A program made the position numbers and the translations under genes. The notes under the pieces were generated by a model. The model did no database searches. It saw only the letters and a list, made by a program, of their open reading frames with translations, and had not been told where the DNA came from. Of a stretch of DNA of 25,992 bases, positions 1-6,766 are shown one piece after another; within the stretch, counting starts at the first letter, position 1; every line of letters starts with the position of its first letter. Location of the stretch: contig DASVBY010000017.1 in the NCBI GenBank assembly GCA_036381895.1, positions 1-25,992 of the forward strand, written 5' to 3'. Source of the stretch: JACQFZ01 sp036381895. Lineage in GTDB: Bacteria > Pseudomonadota > Gammaproteobacteria > Acidiferrobacterales > Sulfurifustaceae.

Positions 1-143
1 GCCTTCTCGTCGGGAATCTCGAGCAGTTGCAGGATCACGGGCTGGTCCTTGCCCAGCATTTCGCCGCTCGCGATGCGAAACAGCAGGCTGTAGCCGATCT
101 GACCGGCCGCGCCGGTCACGGCAACGCGCATGGGTTTCTTCAT
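1..143 (-). CDS. mdh: Malate dehydrogenase, N-terminal part (runs off the window)
   Basis: Only the first 47 codons are inside the window. The reading frame begins ATG at 143 and gives MKKPMRVAVTGAAGQIGYSL followed by LFRIASGEMLGKDQP and VILQLLEIPDEKA. The glycine-rich TGAAGQIGYSL stretch is the NAD-binding loop of the Rossmann fold, and GKDQPVILQLLEIP is characteristic of the LDH-like MDH group found in Burkholderia and relatives. The enzyme interconverts malate and oxaloacetate in the TCA cycle in the cytoplasm. A GAGGA ribosome-binding site precedes the ATG by about four bases. The gene is transcribed leftward with a sigma70-like promoter at 285-314, implying a leader of roughly 130 bases. 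The identification is confident because the N-terminal signature is distinctive; the rest of the gene is not visible. Confidence 0.93.
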   Translation of the reverse strand, partial: MKKPMRVAVTGAAGQIGYSLLFRIASGEMLGKDQPVILQLLEIPDEK

Positions 144-220
144 TTCCTCGTTCTCCTATTGCAGCAGTGTCGATACGGCCGGCGAGGCCTGACGATGCGT
201 TCCCGTGCGTCGAAACAAGT

Positions 221-239
221 GCAGCGCCCGGGGCGCTGC
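221..239. repeat. Compact inverted repeat in the mdh leader
   Basis: GCAGCGCCC (221-229) and GGGCGCTGC (231-239) are exact reverse complements separated by one base. As RNA this would fold as a 7-bp stem with a 5-base loop. It lies within the predicted untranslated leader of mdh. It could be a structural or attenuation element, or simply GC-rich chance. On the leader strand it is not followed by a clear U-tract. Confidence 0.35.
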
Positions 240-284
240 GACGGTGTCGGGATTCGGGTCCTGCGGTGGGTGAAATCGCGCGGG

Positions 285-314
285 ATTATACGCGCCGGCC
301 GAACGGACCGACAA
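285..314 (-). promoter_or_regulatory. Predicted sigma70 promoter of mdh
   Basis: On the minus strand the -10 is a perfect TATAAT (plus-strand ATTATA at 285-290). The -35 is TTGTCG (plus-strand 309-314), 18 bases upstream. Transcription would start near 275-279, leaving a leader of about 130 bases before the mdh ATG at 143. A perfect TATAAT is rare in such GC-rich DNA, which raises confidence. No operator is obvious. Confidence 0.55.
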
Positions 315-358
315 CAAAGAGGGCCTCGGCGGAGGCCGTCCGGGGCGCGCGCAGCGCG

Positions 359-922
359 CTATTTCGTGCCGAGCTTCCTGGCGACGGCGGCGCGGAACTG
401 CTCGGCCTTGTCGGCGTCTCCCATCCGGCCGATCTCGCGCGCGAGCGCATCGATCAGCCGCTGCAGCGCGCCCGGCTTGTCGGGATTCCCGATGCGCGCG
501 AGCTGCTCCTCCCAGACGATGCTCGCCATCGGTCCGAGGAACTCGACCGCCTCGCTCTCGACGGCGGCGAGCGCGGCCGGCCCCGAAGCCGCGGTCGCAA
601 CACCGCCGAGCGGGTCGGTCACCCCGAGCATGCGCAGCACGGTGATCGTGTCCGGGAGCGGGCCGGCGCCTTCGGGCACGCGCACCTTGCCTTCCGAGAA
701 ACGCAGCCGGCCGCCCTTGCGCGCGGCCGCGAACTGCCGGATGGCCTCGACGTTCTGGCGCGTGCCGAAGGTGACGCTGAGGATCGCGCCTTCGCTGAAG
801 ACGACCTGGAGCAGCTGATTGTCCGGGGTAGCGACGCGAGCGGTGCCGCTGCGACCCTCGCGGTGCAGCCGCTCGAGCTCCCGAACGATCTCCGCGTGGC
901 CGAGTACGGCGTCCGAGTCCAT
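359..922 (-). CDS. DUF4388-like protein, likely partner of the upstream HAMP sensor
   Basis: 187 residues, cytoplasmic, with no signal peptide or membrane segment. The first half (about residues 9-78) reads EIVRELERLHREGRSGTARV, then LLQVVFSEGAILSVTFG and GGRLRFSEGKV. This resembles the DUF4388 fold: a glycine-containing beta strand, a 'GxI...A' strand, and a closing 'GxxxFxxG' strand. DUF4388 is found in PatA-like and other signalling proteins. The C-terminal half (about 115-185) is helical and resembles the small C-terminal module often accompanying DUF4388, ending in a region with LGPMASIVWEEQLARIG. The gene starts nine bases after the stop of the membrane sensor and has no clear ribosome-binding site, so translation is probably coupled. 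I infer a signalling role with that sensor. The biochemical function is unknown. Confidence 0.72.
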   Translation of the reverse strand: MDSDAVLGHAEIVRELERLHREGRSGTARVATPDNQLLQVVFSEGAILSVTFGTRQNVEAIRQFAAARKGGRLRFSEGKVRVPEGAGPLPDTITVLRMLGVTDPLGGVATAASGPAALAAVESEAVEFLGPMASIVWEEQLARIGNPDKPGALQRLIDALAREIGRMGDADKAEQFRAAVARKLGTK

Positions 923-931
923 GGCGCCGGA

Positions 932-2017
932 CTACGCGGATTTCTTCGCGCTCAGCCGGTCCATGGCGAGGCGGATGCTGGTGCCCATGCGATCGATCGC
1001 GCGCGCGAGGCTTCCGATCTCGTCGCGCCGCTCGGCTTCGGCGATGCGCGGTACCACGCGTCCGCGGCTCATTTCGTCCGCGATGCGCGTGAGGCGGCGG
1101 ATCGGCGTGGTGAGGCGCTGCGAGAAGAAGTACGCGATCAGGGTCACCACGACGAGCGTCGCGACGAGCAGGATCAGGGCGTTGCGGTTGGCTTCGCGGA
1201 TCGGCGCGAACGCCTCGGCCTGGTCCTGCTGCGCGACCAGGATCCAGCCGTGGCGCGTGGTCTGCACCGTCGCCACGACCTCGCGGCCGTTGTCGTTGTA
1301 GCTGATCTGCTTGGTGCCTTTCTCGGGGCGCGCCAGGAACGCGGGATGGCGGCTGAAGTCGGCCATCTTGCTCACGTACTCCTCCTTCTGGTGCGCCACG
1401 ACCTTGCCGCTCGGCTCGAGCAGGAACGCGTAGCCCGTCTCGCCGATGCGCGCTTTGGTGACGATGTCGGAGAGGTCGGCGAGCGTCGAGCCGGCGGCCA
1501 TGACGCCGATGATGCGGTTGGAAACCGCCTCGTCGGTGATCGGCACCGAGAGGATCACCGCCGGCCGGTTATTGGTGCGGCTGATCACGACCTGTTCGCC
1601 GTAGGGCCGGCCCTCCAGCACCTGCTTGACGTAGATGCGGTCGCTGTAGTCGATGAGCGGCTTGTCGTCGCTGCGCCCGACGTTCATGCCGTCGGGGCCG
1701 ATGGTGAAGACGAGGTACGTCCAGCTGTACTCCTTGAGCATCGCACGCAGTACCGGCTCCTGCGTGGCGCGGTCCATCGAGCGGATCAACGGCGTGTCGG
1801 CGTTCTGGCGCAGCGCCCGCAGATTCATCTCGACCCAGTTGTCGACTTGCGCGCTCAGCCGGTCGGCCGTATCCCGCAGCTGCTGCTCCACCGCATTGGA
1901 GATGCGCGTTGTGGCGTCGCGGTAGTCGACGTACCAGATGGTGCAGAGCGGCACCAGCGCGACCAGCAGCATGGTGACCAGCAGCTTGTGAAAGATGCTG
2001 AAGCTGAATGCTTTCAT
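932..2017 (-). CDS. Membrane sensor: Cache-like periplasmic domain plus HAMP, no output domain
   Basis: 361 residues from the ATG at 2017. An in-frame start eight codons upstream (2041) is less likely, because a strong GAGGGGGA ribosome-binding site sits just before 2017. A first membrane helix lies at about residues 10-30 (FHKLLVTMLLVALVPLCTIW). A periplasmic region of about 240 residues resembles dCache_1, with typical DYSDRIYVKQVLEGRPYGEQ, GRPAVILSVPI-like and GETGYAFLLEPSGKVVAH stretches. A second helix follows at about 279-300 (ALILLVATLVVVTLIAYFF), then HAMP (TTPIRRLTRIADEMSRG... RRDEIGSLARAIDRM). The protein stops about ten residues after HAMP. Chemoreceptors and sensor kinases continue into a signalling domain, which is absent here. 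The downstream DUF4388-like gene is the obvious candidate partner. Confidence 0.85.
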   Translation of the reverse strand: MKAFSFSIFHKLLVTMLLVALVPLCTIWYVDYRDATTRISNAVEQQLRDTADRLSAQVDNWVEMNLRALRQNADTPLIRSMDRATQEPVLRAMLKEYSWTYLVFTIGPDGMNVGRSDDKPLIDYSDRIYVKQVLEGRPYGEQVVISRTNNRPAVILSVPITDEAVSNRIIGVMAAGSTLADLSDIVTKARIGETGYAFLLEPSGKVVAHQKEEYVSKMADFSRHPAFLARPEKGTKQISYNDNGREVVATVQTTRHGWILVAQQDQAEAFAPIREANRNALILLVATLVVVTLIAYFFSQRLTTPIRRLTRIADEMSRGRVVPRIAEAERRDEIGSLARAIDRMGTSIRLAMDRLSAKKSA

Positions 2018-2023
2018 GAATTG

Positions 2024-2031
2024 TCCCCCTC
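2024..2031 (-). promoter_or_regulatory. Ribosome-binding site that sets the sensor start
   Basis: GAGGGGGA on the minus strand lies six bases upstream of the ATG at 2017. It lies inside the longer frame that opens at 2041, so it favours the shorter 361-residue protein. Confidence 0.6.
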
Positions 2032-2308
2032 GTGGCCTCAACTTCCGTGGGCGCGAAGCGCGGCCTGTTCTTATCTAATAGGCCACCGAGGCAAGGTAAG
2101 CCAGCCGGGATATCGCTTTGCGATTCAAGGCATTGCGGCGGCTGTCGCGGGCGGAGTCCGGCCTCCCGGGCCGCGGAGCACCGCGGCCGGCTCCGGAACG
2201 GACGTTTGCGCTCTCGCTGGCGAACGCGCGCGCGGCGCCTCTCGGTTGCGTGCCCGGCGAAGCAGCGAGTAAAGTCGCGGCGCTCACCGGTTTTCGAGTT
2301 CGTGCTTC

Positions 2309-2782
2309 ATGACAGCGACGATCTACTGGGAGGATCTGCAGCCGGGAAAGGTCATCGACCTCGGCACGCGCGTGGTGCCGCGCGAGGAAATTCTCGAGTT
2401 CGGGCGGCGCTACGATCCGCAACCCTTCCATACCGACGAAGAAGCGGCGCGGCAGTCGATCTACGGCGGACTGATCGCGAGCGGCTGGCACACCTGTGCG
2501 ATCATGATGCGGATGCTGTACGACGGGCTGCTGCGGCAGTCGGCGAGCATGGGCTCGCCCGGGATGGACAACCTGCGCTGGCTCAAGCCGGTGCGGCCGG
2601 GCGACACGCTGCGCGGGCGCATGACCATTCTCGAGGCGCGCCCGCTCAACAGCAAGCCGGACATCGGGATGATCAAGGCGCGCTGGGAAGTGTTCAATCA
2701 GCACGACGAACTGGTCATGACCGTCGACGGCATGGGCATGTATCGCCGCCGCCAGCCGGGCACGGCCGCCGCCGCGCAATGA
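2309..2782 (+). CDS. MaoC-family dehydratase (hotdog fold)
   Basis: 157 residues, a single hotdog domain. The hydratase signature is visible as FGRRYDPQPFH (residues 31-41), with Asp36 and His41 in the positions of the catalytic Asp/His pair of R-specific enoyl-CoA hydratases. IYGGLIASGWHT follows, as in MaoC-like proteins. Family members hydrate enoyl-CoA thioesters or act in related acyl chemistry; the substrate here cannot be read from the sequence. The start ATG at 2309 lies 16 codons ahead of the conserved YWEDLQPGKVIDLG region, minus a few residues, typical of the family. Its stop overlaps the start of the next gene (ATGA at 2779-2782), so the hydratase and the alpha/beta hydrolase are translationally coupled. 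Confidence 0.9.
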   Translation: MTATIYWEDLQPGKVIDLGTRVVPREEILEFGRRYDPQPFHTDEEAARQSIYGGLIASGWHTCAIMMRMLYDGLLRQSASMGSPGMDNLRWLKPVRPGDTLRGRMTILEARPLNSKPDIGMIKARWEVFNQHDELVMTVDGMGMYRRRQPGTAAAAQ

Positions 2783-3588
2783 GCGCGCCCGAACCCGGCC
2801 GCGTGCACGCCGGCGACGTCGAGCTCGCGACTTACGCGCGCGGCGACGGCCGACCGGTGCTTCTCATCAACGGGCTCGGCGCGGCCGCCGCCGACTGGGG
2901 GCCGTTCGCCGAGGCGCTCGCGCCGCACGTGCGGCTCATCGCCTTCGACAATCGCGGCGCCGGCCGGTCCACGGTGCCGACGCAGCCGTTCACACTCGAG
3001 CGCATGGCGGACGACGCCGCGGCGGTGCTCGAAGCGCACGGTGTGGCGGCGGCCGCGGTGATCGGGCACTCGATGGGCGGGATGATCGCGCAGCTCCTCG
3101 CCGTGCGCCGGCCGGAGCTCGTCGAGCGGCTGGTGCTGATCGGCACGCACGCCGGCGCGAAGAGCGCCGTGCCGGCGACGCCGGAGGCGCGCGCGGTGCT
3201 GTTTCCCAAGGAAAAGCTCCCGCGCGAAGAGCTGGTGCGGCGCCAGTTCAGCGTCTACGTGGCGCCGCGCTTTCTCGCCGAGCAGCGCGAGACGTTCGAG
3301 CGCATGGTCGCGCTGCGGCTCGCGCACCTCATGCCGCTCGAGGCCTGGCAGCTGCAGCTGCAGGCGATACTCGCGAGCGAGCGGCGCGAGCTCGTGCGCG
3401 GCATCCGCGCTCCGACCTTGATCCTGCACGGCCGCGGGGACGCGCTGATCCCGTTCGCGAATGGCGAGATGCTGCGCGACCTCATCCCCGGCGCACGGCT
3501 CGTCGCGCTGGACGATTGCGGCCATATGGTGAACTGGGAGAAGCCCGCCGAGGCCGCCGCCGCGATTCTCGATTTCCTGGCGTCGTGA
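2779..3588 (+). CDS. Alpha/beta hydrolase
   Basis: 269 residues from the ATG at 2779, which overlaps the stop of the MaoC gene. The reading frame extends far upstream without a stop, but that part is a shadow of the hydratase gene. The alpha/beta hydrolase core is clear: an oxyanion-hole strand PVLLINGLGA, the DNRGAGRS motif, the nucleophile elbow GHSMGG with Ser98, an acid in HGRGDALIP, and the catalytic His in DDCGHMVNWEKP. The lid region between about 125 and 205 is helical. The DNRGxGRS and GHSMGG combination is common to 3-oxoadipate enol-lactonase-like and related esterases, but the substrate is not determinable. Coupling to a MaoC hydratase suggests a role on an acyl or CoA-derived intermediate. 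Confidence 0.9.
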   Translation: MSAPEPGRVHAGDVELATYARGDGRPVLLINGLGAAAADWGPFAEALAPHVRLIAFDNRGAGRSTVPTQPFTLERMADDAAAVLEAHGVAAAAVIGHSMGGMIAQLLAVRRPELVERLVLIGTHAGAKSAVPATPEARAVLFPKEKLPREELVRRQFSVYVAPRFLAEQRETFERMVALRLAHLMPLEAWQLQLQAILASERRELVRGIRAPTLILHGRGDALIPFANGEMLRDLIPGARLVALDDCGHMVNWEKPAEAAAAILDFLAS

Positions 3589-3679
3589 CGCGCTTCGGTC
3601 TTCCGCCGCCCGGCTCCGCCTGCCGCCGCGTCTCCCGGCGCGCCTCGCGCGTTCGACCGACTGAGACAGTCCCGCTTCC

Positions 3680-4624
3680 ATGATCACCGACCGCCGCCCG
3701 CTCGACGCCGCCGCCTTCGGCCTGATGACGCTGCTTTGCTTCCTGTGGGGCGTGCAGCAGGTGGTCGTCAAGCTGACCGCGCCCTACGTCTCGCTGGTGA
3801 TGCAGGGTGGCATCCGCTCGGCGCTCGCGACCGTGCTGCTCGTGGCGTGGGCGCGCGCCCGCGGGATCGCGTTGTTCGGCCGCGACGGCACGTTCCGGCC
3901 GGGTGTGCTCGCGGGCTGCCTCTTCAGCATCGAGTTCGTGTTCATCTACGCGGGCCTCGGGCACACCAGCGCGTCGCGCATGGTGGTGTTCCTCTACCTC
4001 ACGCCGCCGCTCACGGCGCTCGGCCTCGCGTGGCTCGTCCCCGGCGAACGGCTGACGCCGGTCCAATGGCTCGGCGTGCTGGTGTCGTTCGGCGGCATCG
4101 CGCTCGCGTTCTCGGAAGGATTCCTCGCTGCGCGCGAAGCGACCTGGATCGGCGACGTCTGCGGTGTGCTCGCGGCGCTGTGCTGGGCCGCGACCACGAT
4201 CGTCGTGCGCGCGAGCGCGCTAGCACGCGCGAGCGCGACGAAAACGCTCTTCTATCAGCTCGCGGCTGCGTCGGTGCTGCTCACGCTGGCTTCCTGGCTC
4301 ATGGGCGAGCCCGGCGTCCTCGCCGTGACCCCGGGCGTCGTGGCGAGCATCCTCTACCAGGGCGCGATCGTCGCGTTCGCGAGCTTTCTCGTCTGGTTCT
4401 GGCTCCTGACGCAATACTTCGCCGCGCGCCTCGCGGTGCTCTCCTTCATGACGCCGCTCTTCGGCGTGCTCGCCGGCGTGCTGGTCCTCGACGAGCCGCT
4501 GACGCCGCTGTTCGCCATTGCGGCCGCGCTCGTTGCCGCGGGCATCGTGCTCGTGAATATCGGCACGCGCAGCGCGGCGCCGGCCGCGGCGCCATCGCCG
4601 GCCGGTGCGCCCGGCCGCCGCTGA
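3680..4624 (+). CDS. EamA-family (DMT) transporter
   Basis: 314 residues with ten predicted membrane helices arranged as two EamA repeats (about residues 10-145 and 158-298). The first helix contains LLCFLWGVQQVVVKLTAP, and the repeat boundary shows the familiar GxxLxxxGIALAFSEG. The last helix ends LVAAGIVLVNIG followed by a short Ala/Pro-rich tail. Such proteins are inner-membrane exporters of metabolites or amino acids. The gene lies 91 bases after the hydrolase on the same strand, with no clear ribosome-binding site or terminator between them, so co-transcription is possible but unproven. Substrate unknown. Confidence 0.88.
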   Translation: MITDRRPLDAAAFGLMTLLCFLWGVQQVVVKLTAPYVSLVMQGGIRSALATVLLVAWARARGIALFGRDGTFRPGVLAGCLFSIEFVFIYAGLGHTSASRMVVFLYLTPPLTALGLAWLVPGERLTPVQWLGVLVSFGGIALAFSEGFLAAREATWIGDVCGVLAALCWAATTIVVRASALARASATKTLFYQLAAASVLLTLASWLMGEPGVLAVTPGVVASILYQGAIVAFASFLVWFWLLTQYFAARLAVLSFMTPLFGVLAGVLVLDEPLTPLFAIAAALVAAGIVLVNIGTRSAAPAAAPSPAGAPGRR

Positions 4625-4761
4625 CCGCGCGCGCCCCACGGTCGTTGCGTTCGATGTTCGCACGCGCTACGCGCGGTTGCCGGGCCATTGCGTAACTGTG
4701 TCGGCAACACTAACATCTTCCGGCGTCGTGACCGGCGCGGCGCCCGAAGGCGGCCGGGCGC

Positions 4762-5223
4762 TCACGCGCGGCGGCGGGCGTGGGCGCGCAGCGGATGGGT
4801 GCGGTTGTGACGTTCGACGTCGCGCGCGATATCGGCGAGCGAGACGCCGGCGAGCTCGGCCTCGAGCGCGTGCTGCGCCCGCTGCAGCGTGCGGTTGAGC
4901 ACCGGCTGGATGCTGCGCCCGACCGGACAGTCGGGGTTCGGCGCGCTGCGGTGCAGCGCGAACAGCGTTTCGCGCTCGACGGCCCGGAAGACGTCGAGGA
5001 GCAGGATCGATTCCGCCGGGCGCGCGAGCAGCGCGCCGCCGCCCTGCCCGAGCTGCGCGCGCGTCAGGCCGGCGTCGTTGAGCATCGACAGGATGCGCCG
5101 GATGACGGCAGGATTCGTGCTCGCGCTCCTGGCGAGCAGCTCGGACGTGACGGGTTGACCGCGGTGCAGCGCGATGGCGCTCAGGATGTGCACGGCGACG
5201 GCGAAGCGGCTGCTGGTCGGCAT
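4762..5223 (-). CDS. Rrf2-family transcriptional regulator
   Basis: 153 residues. The N-terminal winged helix follows the Rrf2 pattern: SSRFAVAVHILSAIAL, TSELLARSASTNPAVIRRIL, and a wing with GQGGGALLARPAESILLLDV. Family members that bind an iron-sulfur cluster, such as IscR and NsrR, carry three Cys residues in the linker. This protein has only one (Cys99 in NPDCPVG), so it more likely resembles the YwnA-type, cluster-free or thiol-sensing members. It is divergent from a glutathione S-transferase gene starting at 5352. The 128-base gap contains a perfect 22-bp palindrome. A role in controlling that gene and itself is the natural inference. Confidence 0.88.
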   Translation of the reverse strand: MPTSSRFAVAVHILSAIALHRGQPVTSELLARSASTNPAVIRRILSMLNDAGLTRAQLGQGGGALLARPAESILLLDVFRAVERETLFALHRSAPNPDCPVGRSIQPVLNRTLQRAQHALEAELAGVSLADIARDVERHNRTHPLRAHARRRA

Positions 5224-5292
5224 ATCGCCAGCTCCTCGAGTGGGGCGGCGCGTTCGATTCTGTCACGTTTCCGGGGGCAGTCAACAAAGGTT

Positions 5293-5314
5293 GCCGGCGG
5301 CCGCGGCCGCCGGC
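5293..5314. promoter_or_regulatory. Perfect 22-bp palindrome between the Rrf2 and GST genes (candidate operator)
   Basis: The 22 bases at 5293-5314 equal their own reverse complement, built as GCCGGCGGCC-GC-GGCCGCCGGC. It sits 37 bases upstream of the GST start and 69 bases from the Rrf2 start, where an operator would be expected. All its bases are G or C, so chance palindromy is easier than usual, and Rrf2 sites are typically less GC-rich. Confidence 0.4.
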
Positions 5315-5339
5315 GCGTTCCAAACCGATCAGTTGGCAT

Positions 5340-5346
5340 AAGGAGG
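5340..5346 (+). promoter_or_regulatory. Strong ribosome-binding site of the GST gene
   Basis: AAGGAGG is a consensus Shine-Dalgarno sequence five bases before a GTG at 5352. It fixes the GTG as the start, giving an N-terminus MKLYYSPGACSLAPH that matches beta-class GSTs from the first residue. Confidence 0.8.
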
Positions 5347-5351
5347 ACGAC

Positions 5352-5963
5352 GTGAAGCTGTACTATTCGCCTGGGGCGTGCTCGCTGGCCCCGCACATCG
5401 TTGCCCGCGAGGCCGGGCTCGCGATCGACCTGGTCAAGGTCGACCTCAAAGCGCACCGGCTCGAGAGCGGGGAGGACTATTACGCCATCAACCCGCGCGG
5501 CTACGTGCCTATGCTCGAGCTCGACGACGGCACGCGGCTGACCGAAGTCGCGGTGCTGACGCAGTTGCTCGCGGAGCGGGCGCCGCAGGCCGGGCTGCTG
5601 CCGCCCGCGGGCTCCATCGAACGCCTGCAGGCGCAGATGTGGCTCAACTACGTCGCGACGGAACTGCACAAGACGTTCAGCTGGTTCTTCCACCCGCAGC
5701 TCCCCGACGCCATGCGGGGGCTTTTGAACGACCGCCTCGCGAACCGGCTGTCGCACCTCGAAAAGCATCTCGAAGGCCGCGAGTACCTGGTCGGCGACCG
5801 CTTCACCGTCGCGGATGCCTATGCCTACACGGTGATCAACTGGGCCGGTGTCCTGAAGATCGACCTGACGCCGTACCCGAACATCAAGGCCTTTCAGAAG
5901 CGCATCGGCAGCCGGCCGAAAGTGCGCGAGGCGCTCGTCGCCGAAGGGCTGGTGAAGAACTAG
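5352..5963 (+). CDS. gstA: Beta-class glutathione S-transferase
   Basis: 203 residues starting at GTG. The N-terminal thioredoxin-like domain begins MKLYYSPGACSLAPHIVARE, with Cys10 as the beta-class glutathione-contacting residue. It continues to the cis-Pro strand GYVPMLELDDG. The helical C-terminal domain contains YLVGDRFTVADAYAYTVINW, which holds the N-capping box typical of GSTs. The length matches bacterial GstA (about 201-203). The enzyme conjugates or reduces electrophiles and peroxides with glutathione in the cytoplasm. Its divergent neighbour is an Rrf2 regulator, so it may be induced by electrophile or redox stress. The gene symbol is by resemblance to GstA only. Confidence 0.92.
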   Translation: MKLYYSPGACSLAPHIVAREAGLAIDLVKVDLKAHRLESGEDYYAINPRGYVPMLELDDGTRLTEVAVLTQLLAERAPQAGLLPPAGSIERLQAQMWLNYVATELHKTFSWFFHPQLPDAMRGLLNDRLANRLSHLEKHLEGREYLVGDRFTVADAYAYTVINWAGVLKIDLTPYPNIKAFQKRIGSRPKVREALVAEGLVKN

Positions 5964-6023
5964 CCGCTCGCCCCGACGGCGGCGCTACCATTACCTCCCC
6001 TCGCATTCACGGGAGAGCACGAC

Positions 6024-6734
6024 ATGTCACAGGAGAGCGCCGTTATCGTCGGAGTGGGCCCCGGCCTCGGCTGGTCGCTCGTCCGGCGCTTCGCACAAGC
6101 GGGCCTGCGCGTGGCGGCCGCCGCGCGCAACCGCGCGACGCTGGACGAGCTGCTCCGGCGGCACGCCGCCGAGCTGCCGCCGGGCAGCGTTACCGCGTAC
6201 GCCTGCGACGCGACGCGGCCGGCCGAGGTGCAGGCGTTGTTCGAAGCGGTCGGGGAGGCGCCGAGCGTCGTGATCTACAACGCCGGCACCTTCGAGCCGG
6301 CCGGCATCCTCGACATCACGCCGGAGCAGCTCGAGCGCTGCTGGCGCATCGGCTGCCTCGGCGGTTTTCTCGTCGGTCAGGCGGCCGCGCGGCGGATGCT
6401 CCCGCGCGGCACCGGCACCATCATCTACACCGGGGCGACCGCGGCGCTTCGCGGCAGTGCCGGCTTCGCGAATCTCGCGGTGCCGAAGTTCGGGCTGCGC
6501 GCACTGGCGCAGTCGATGGCGCGCGAGCTCGGTCCGAGGGGCATTCACGTGGCGCACGTGGTGATCGACGGGCAGATCGCCTCGGAGCGCTACCGGCAGC
6601 TCGCCGAGCAGCGCGGCCCCGATGCGCTGCTCGCGCCCGACGCGATCGCCGAGACCTACTACCAGCTGCATCGCCAGCCGCGCAGCGCCTGGACGCTCGA
6701 GCTGGACCTGCGTCCGTGGGTGGAGAAGTTTTGA
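6024..6734 (+). CDS. Atypical short-chain dehydrogenase/reductase
   Basis: 236 residues, cytoplasmic. The coenzyme loop is VGVGPGLGWSL (residues 10-20) and the NAG motif is at 86-88. The Lys of the active site is Lys155 in VPKFGLRALAQSMARELGP. The residue four positions before it, where classical SDRs have the catalytic Tyr, is Leu151 (FANLAVPKF). The preceding Ser region reads YTGATAALRG. Closely similar SDR proteins with FAN or FAA in this position exist, so this is probably a subfamily feature rather than a mutation. A GGGAG ribosome-binding site precedes the ATG by about eight bases. It is convergent with the quinone oxidoreductase gene. Substrate and even redox activity are uncertain. 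Confidence 0.88.
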   Translation: MSQESAVIVGVGPGLGWSLVRRFAQAGLRVAAAARNRATLDELLRRHAAELPPGSVTAYACDATRPAEVQALFEAVGEAPSVVIYNAGTFEPAGILDITPEQLERCWRIGCLGGFLVGQAAARRMLPRGTGTIIYTGATAALRGSAGFANLAVPKFGLRALAQSMARELGPRGIHVAHVVIDGQIASERYRQLAEQRGPDALLAPDAIAETYYQLHRQPRSAWTLELDLRPWVEKF

Positions 6735-6766
6735 GCGGCTGAAGCGCGTCGCGGCGGCGGGAGCGA

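Noticed and set aside
2071..2080. AT-rich TTATCTAATA upstream of the sensor as a promoter
   Set aside because: A -10 could be drawn on the minus strand, but no -35 with acceptable spacing is convincing.
167..2272. Long open frame on the plus strand across the DUF4388-like and sensor genes
   Set aside because: Low-complexity Arg/Ala-rich translation with no domain. It overlaps, antisense, two genes with clear domains, and such frames are common in GC-rich DNA.
4676..4708. Inverted repeat GTTGCCG / CGGCAAC between convergent EamA and Rrf2 genes as a terminator
   Set aside because: Only seven base pairs with a 19-base loop and no U-tract. I cannot support a terminator.
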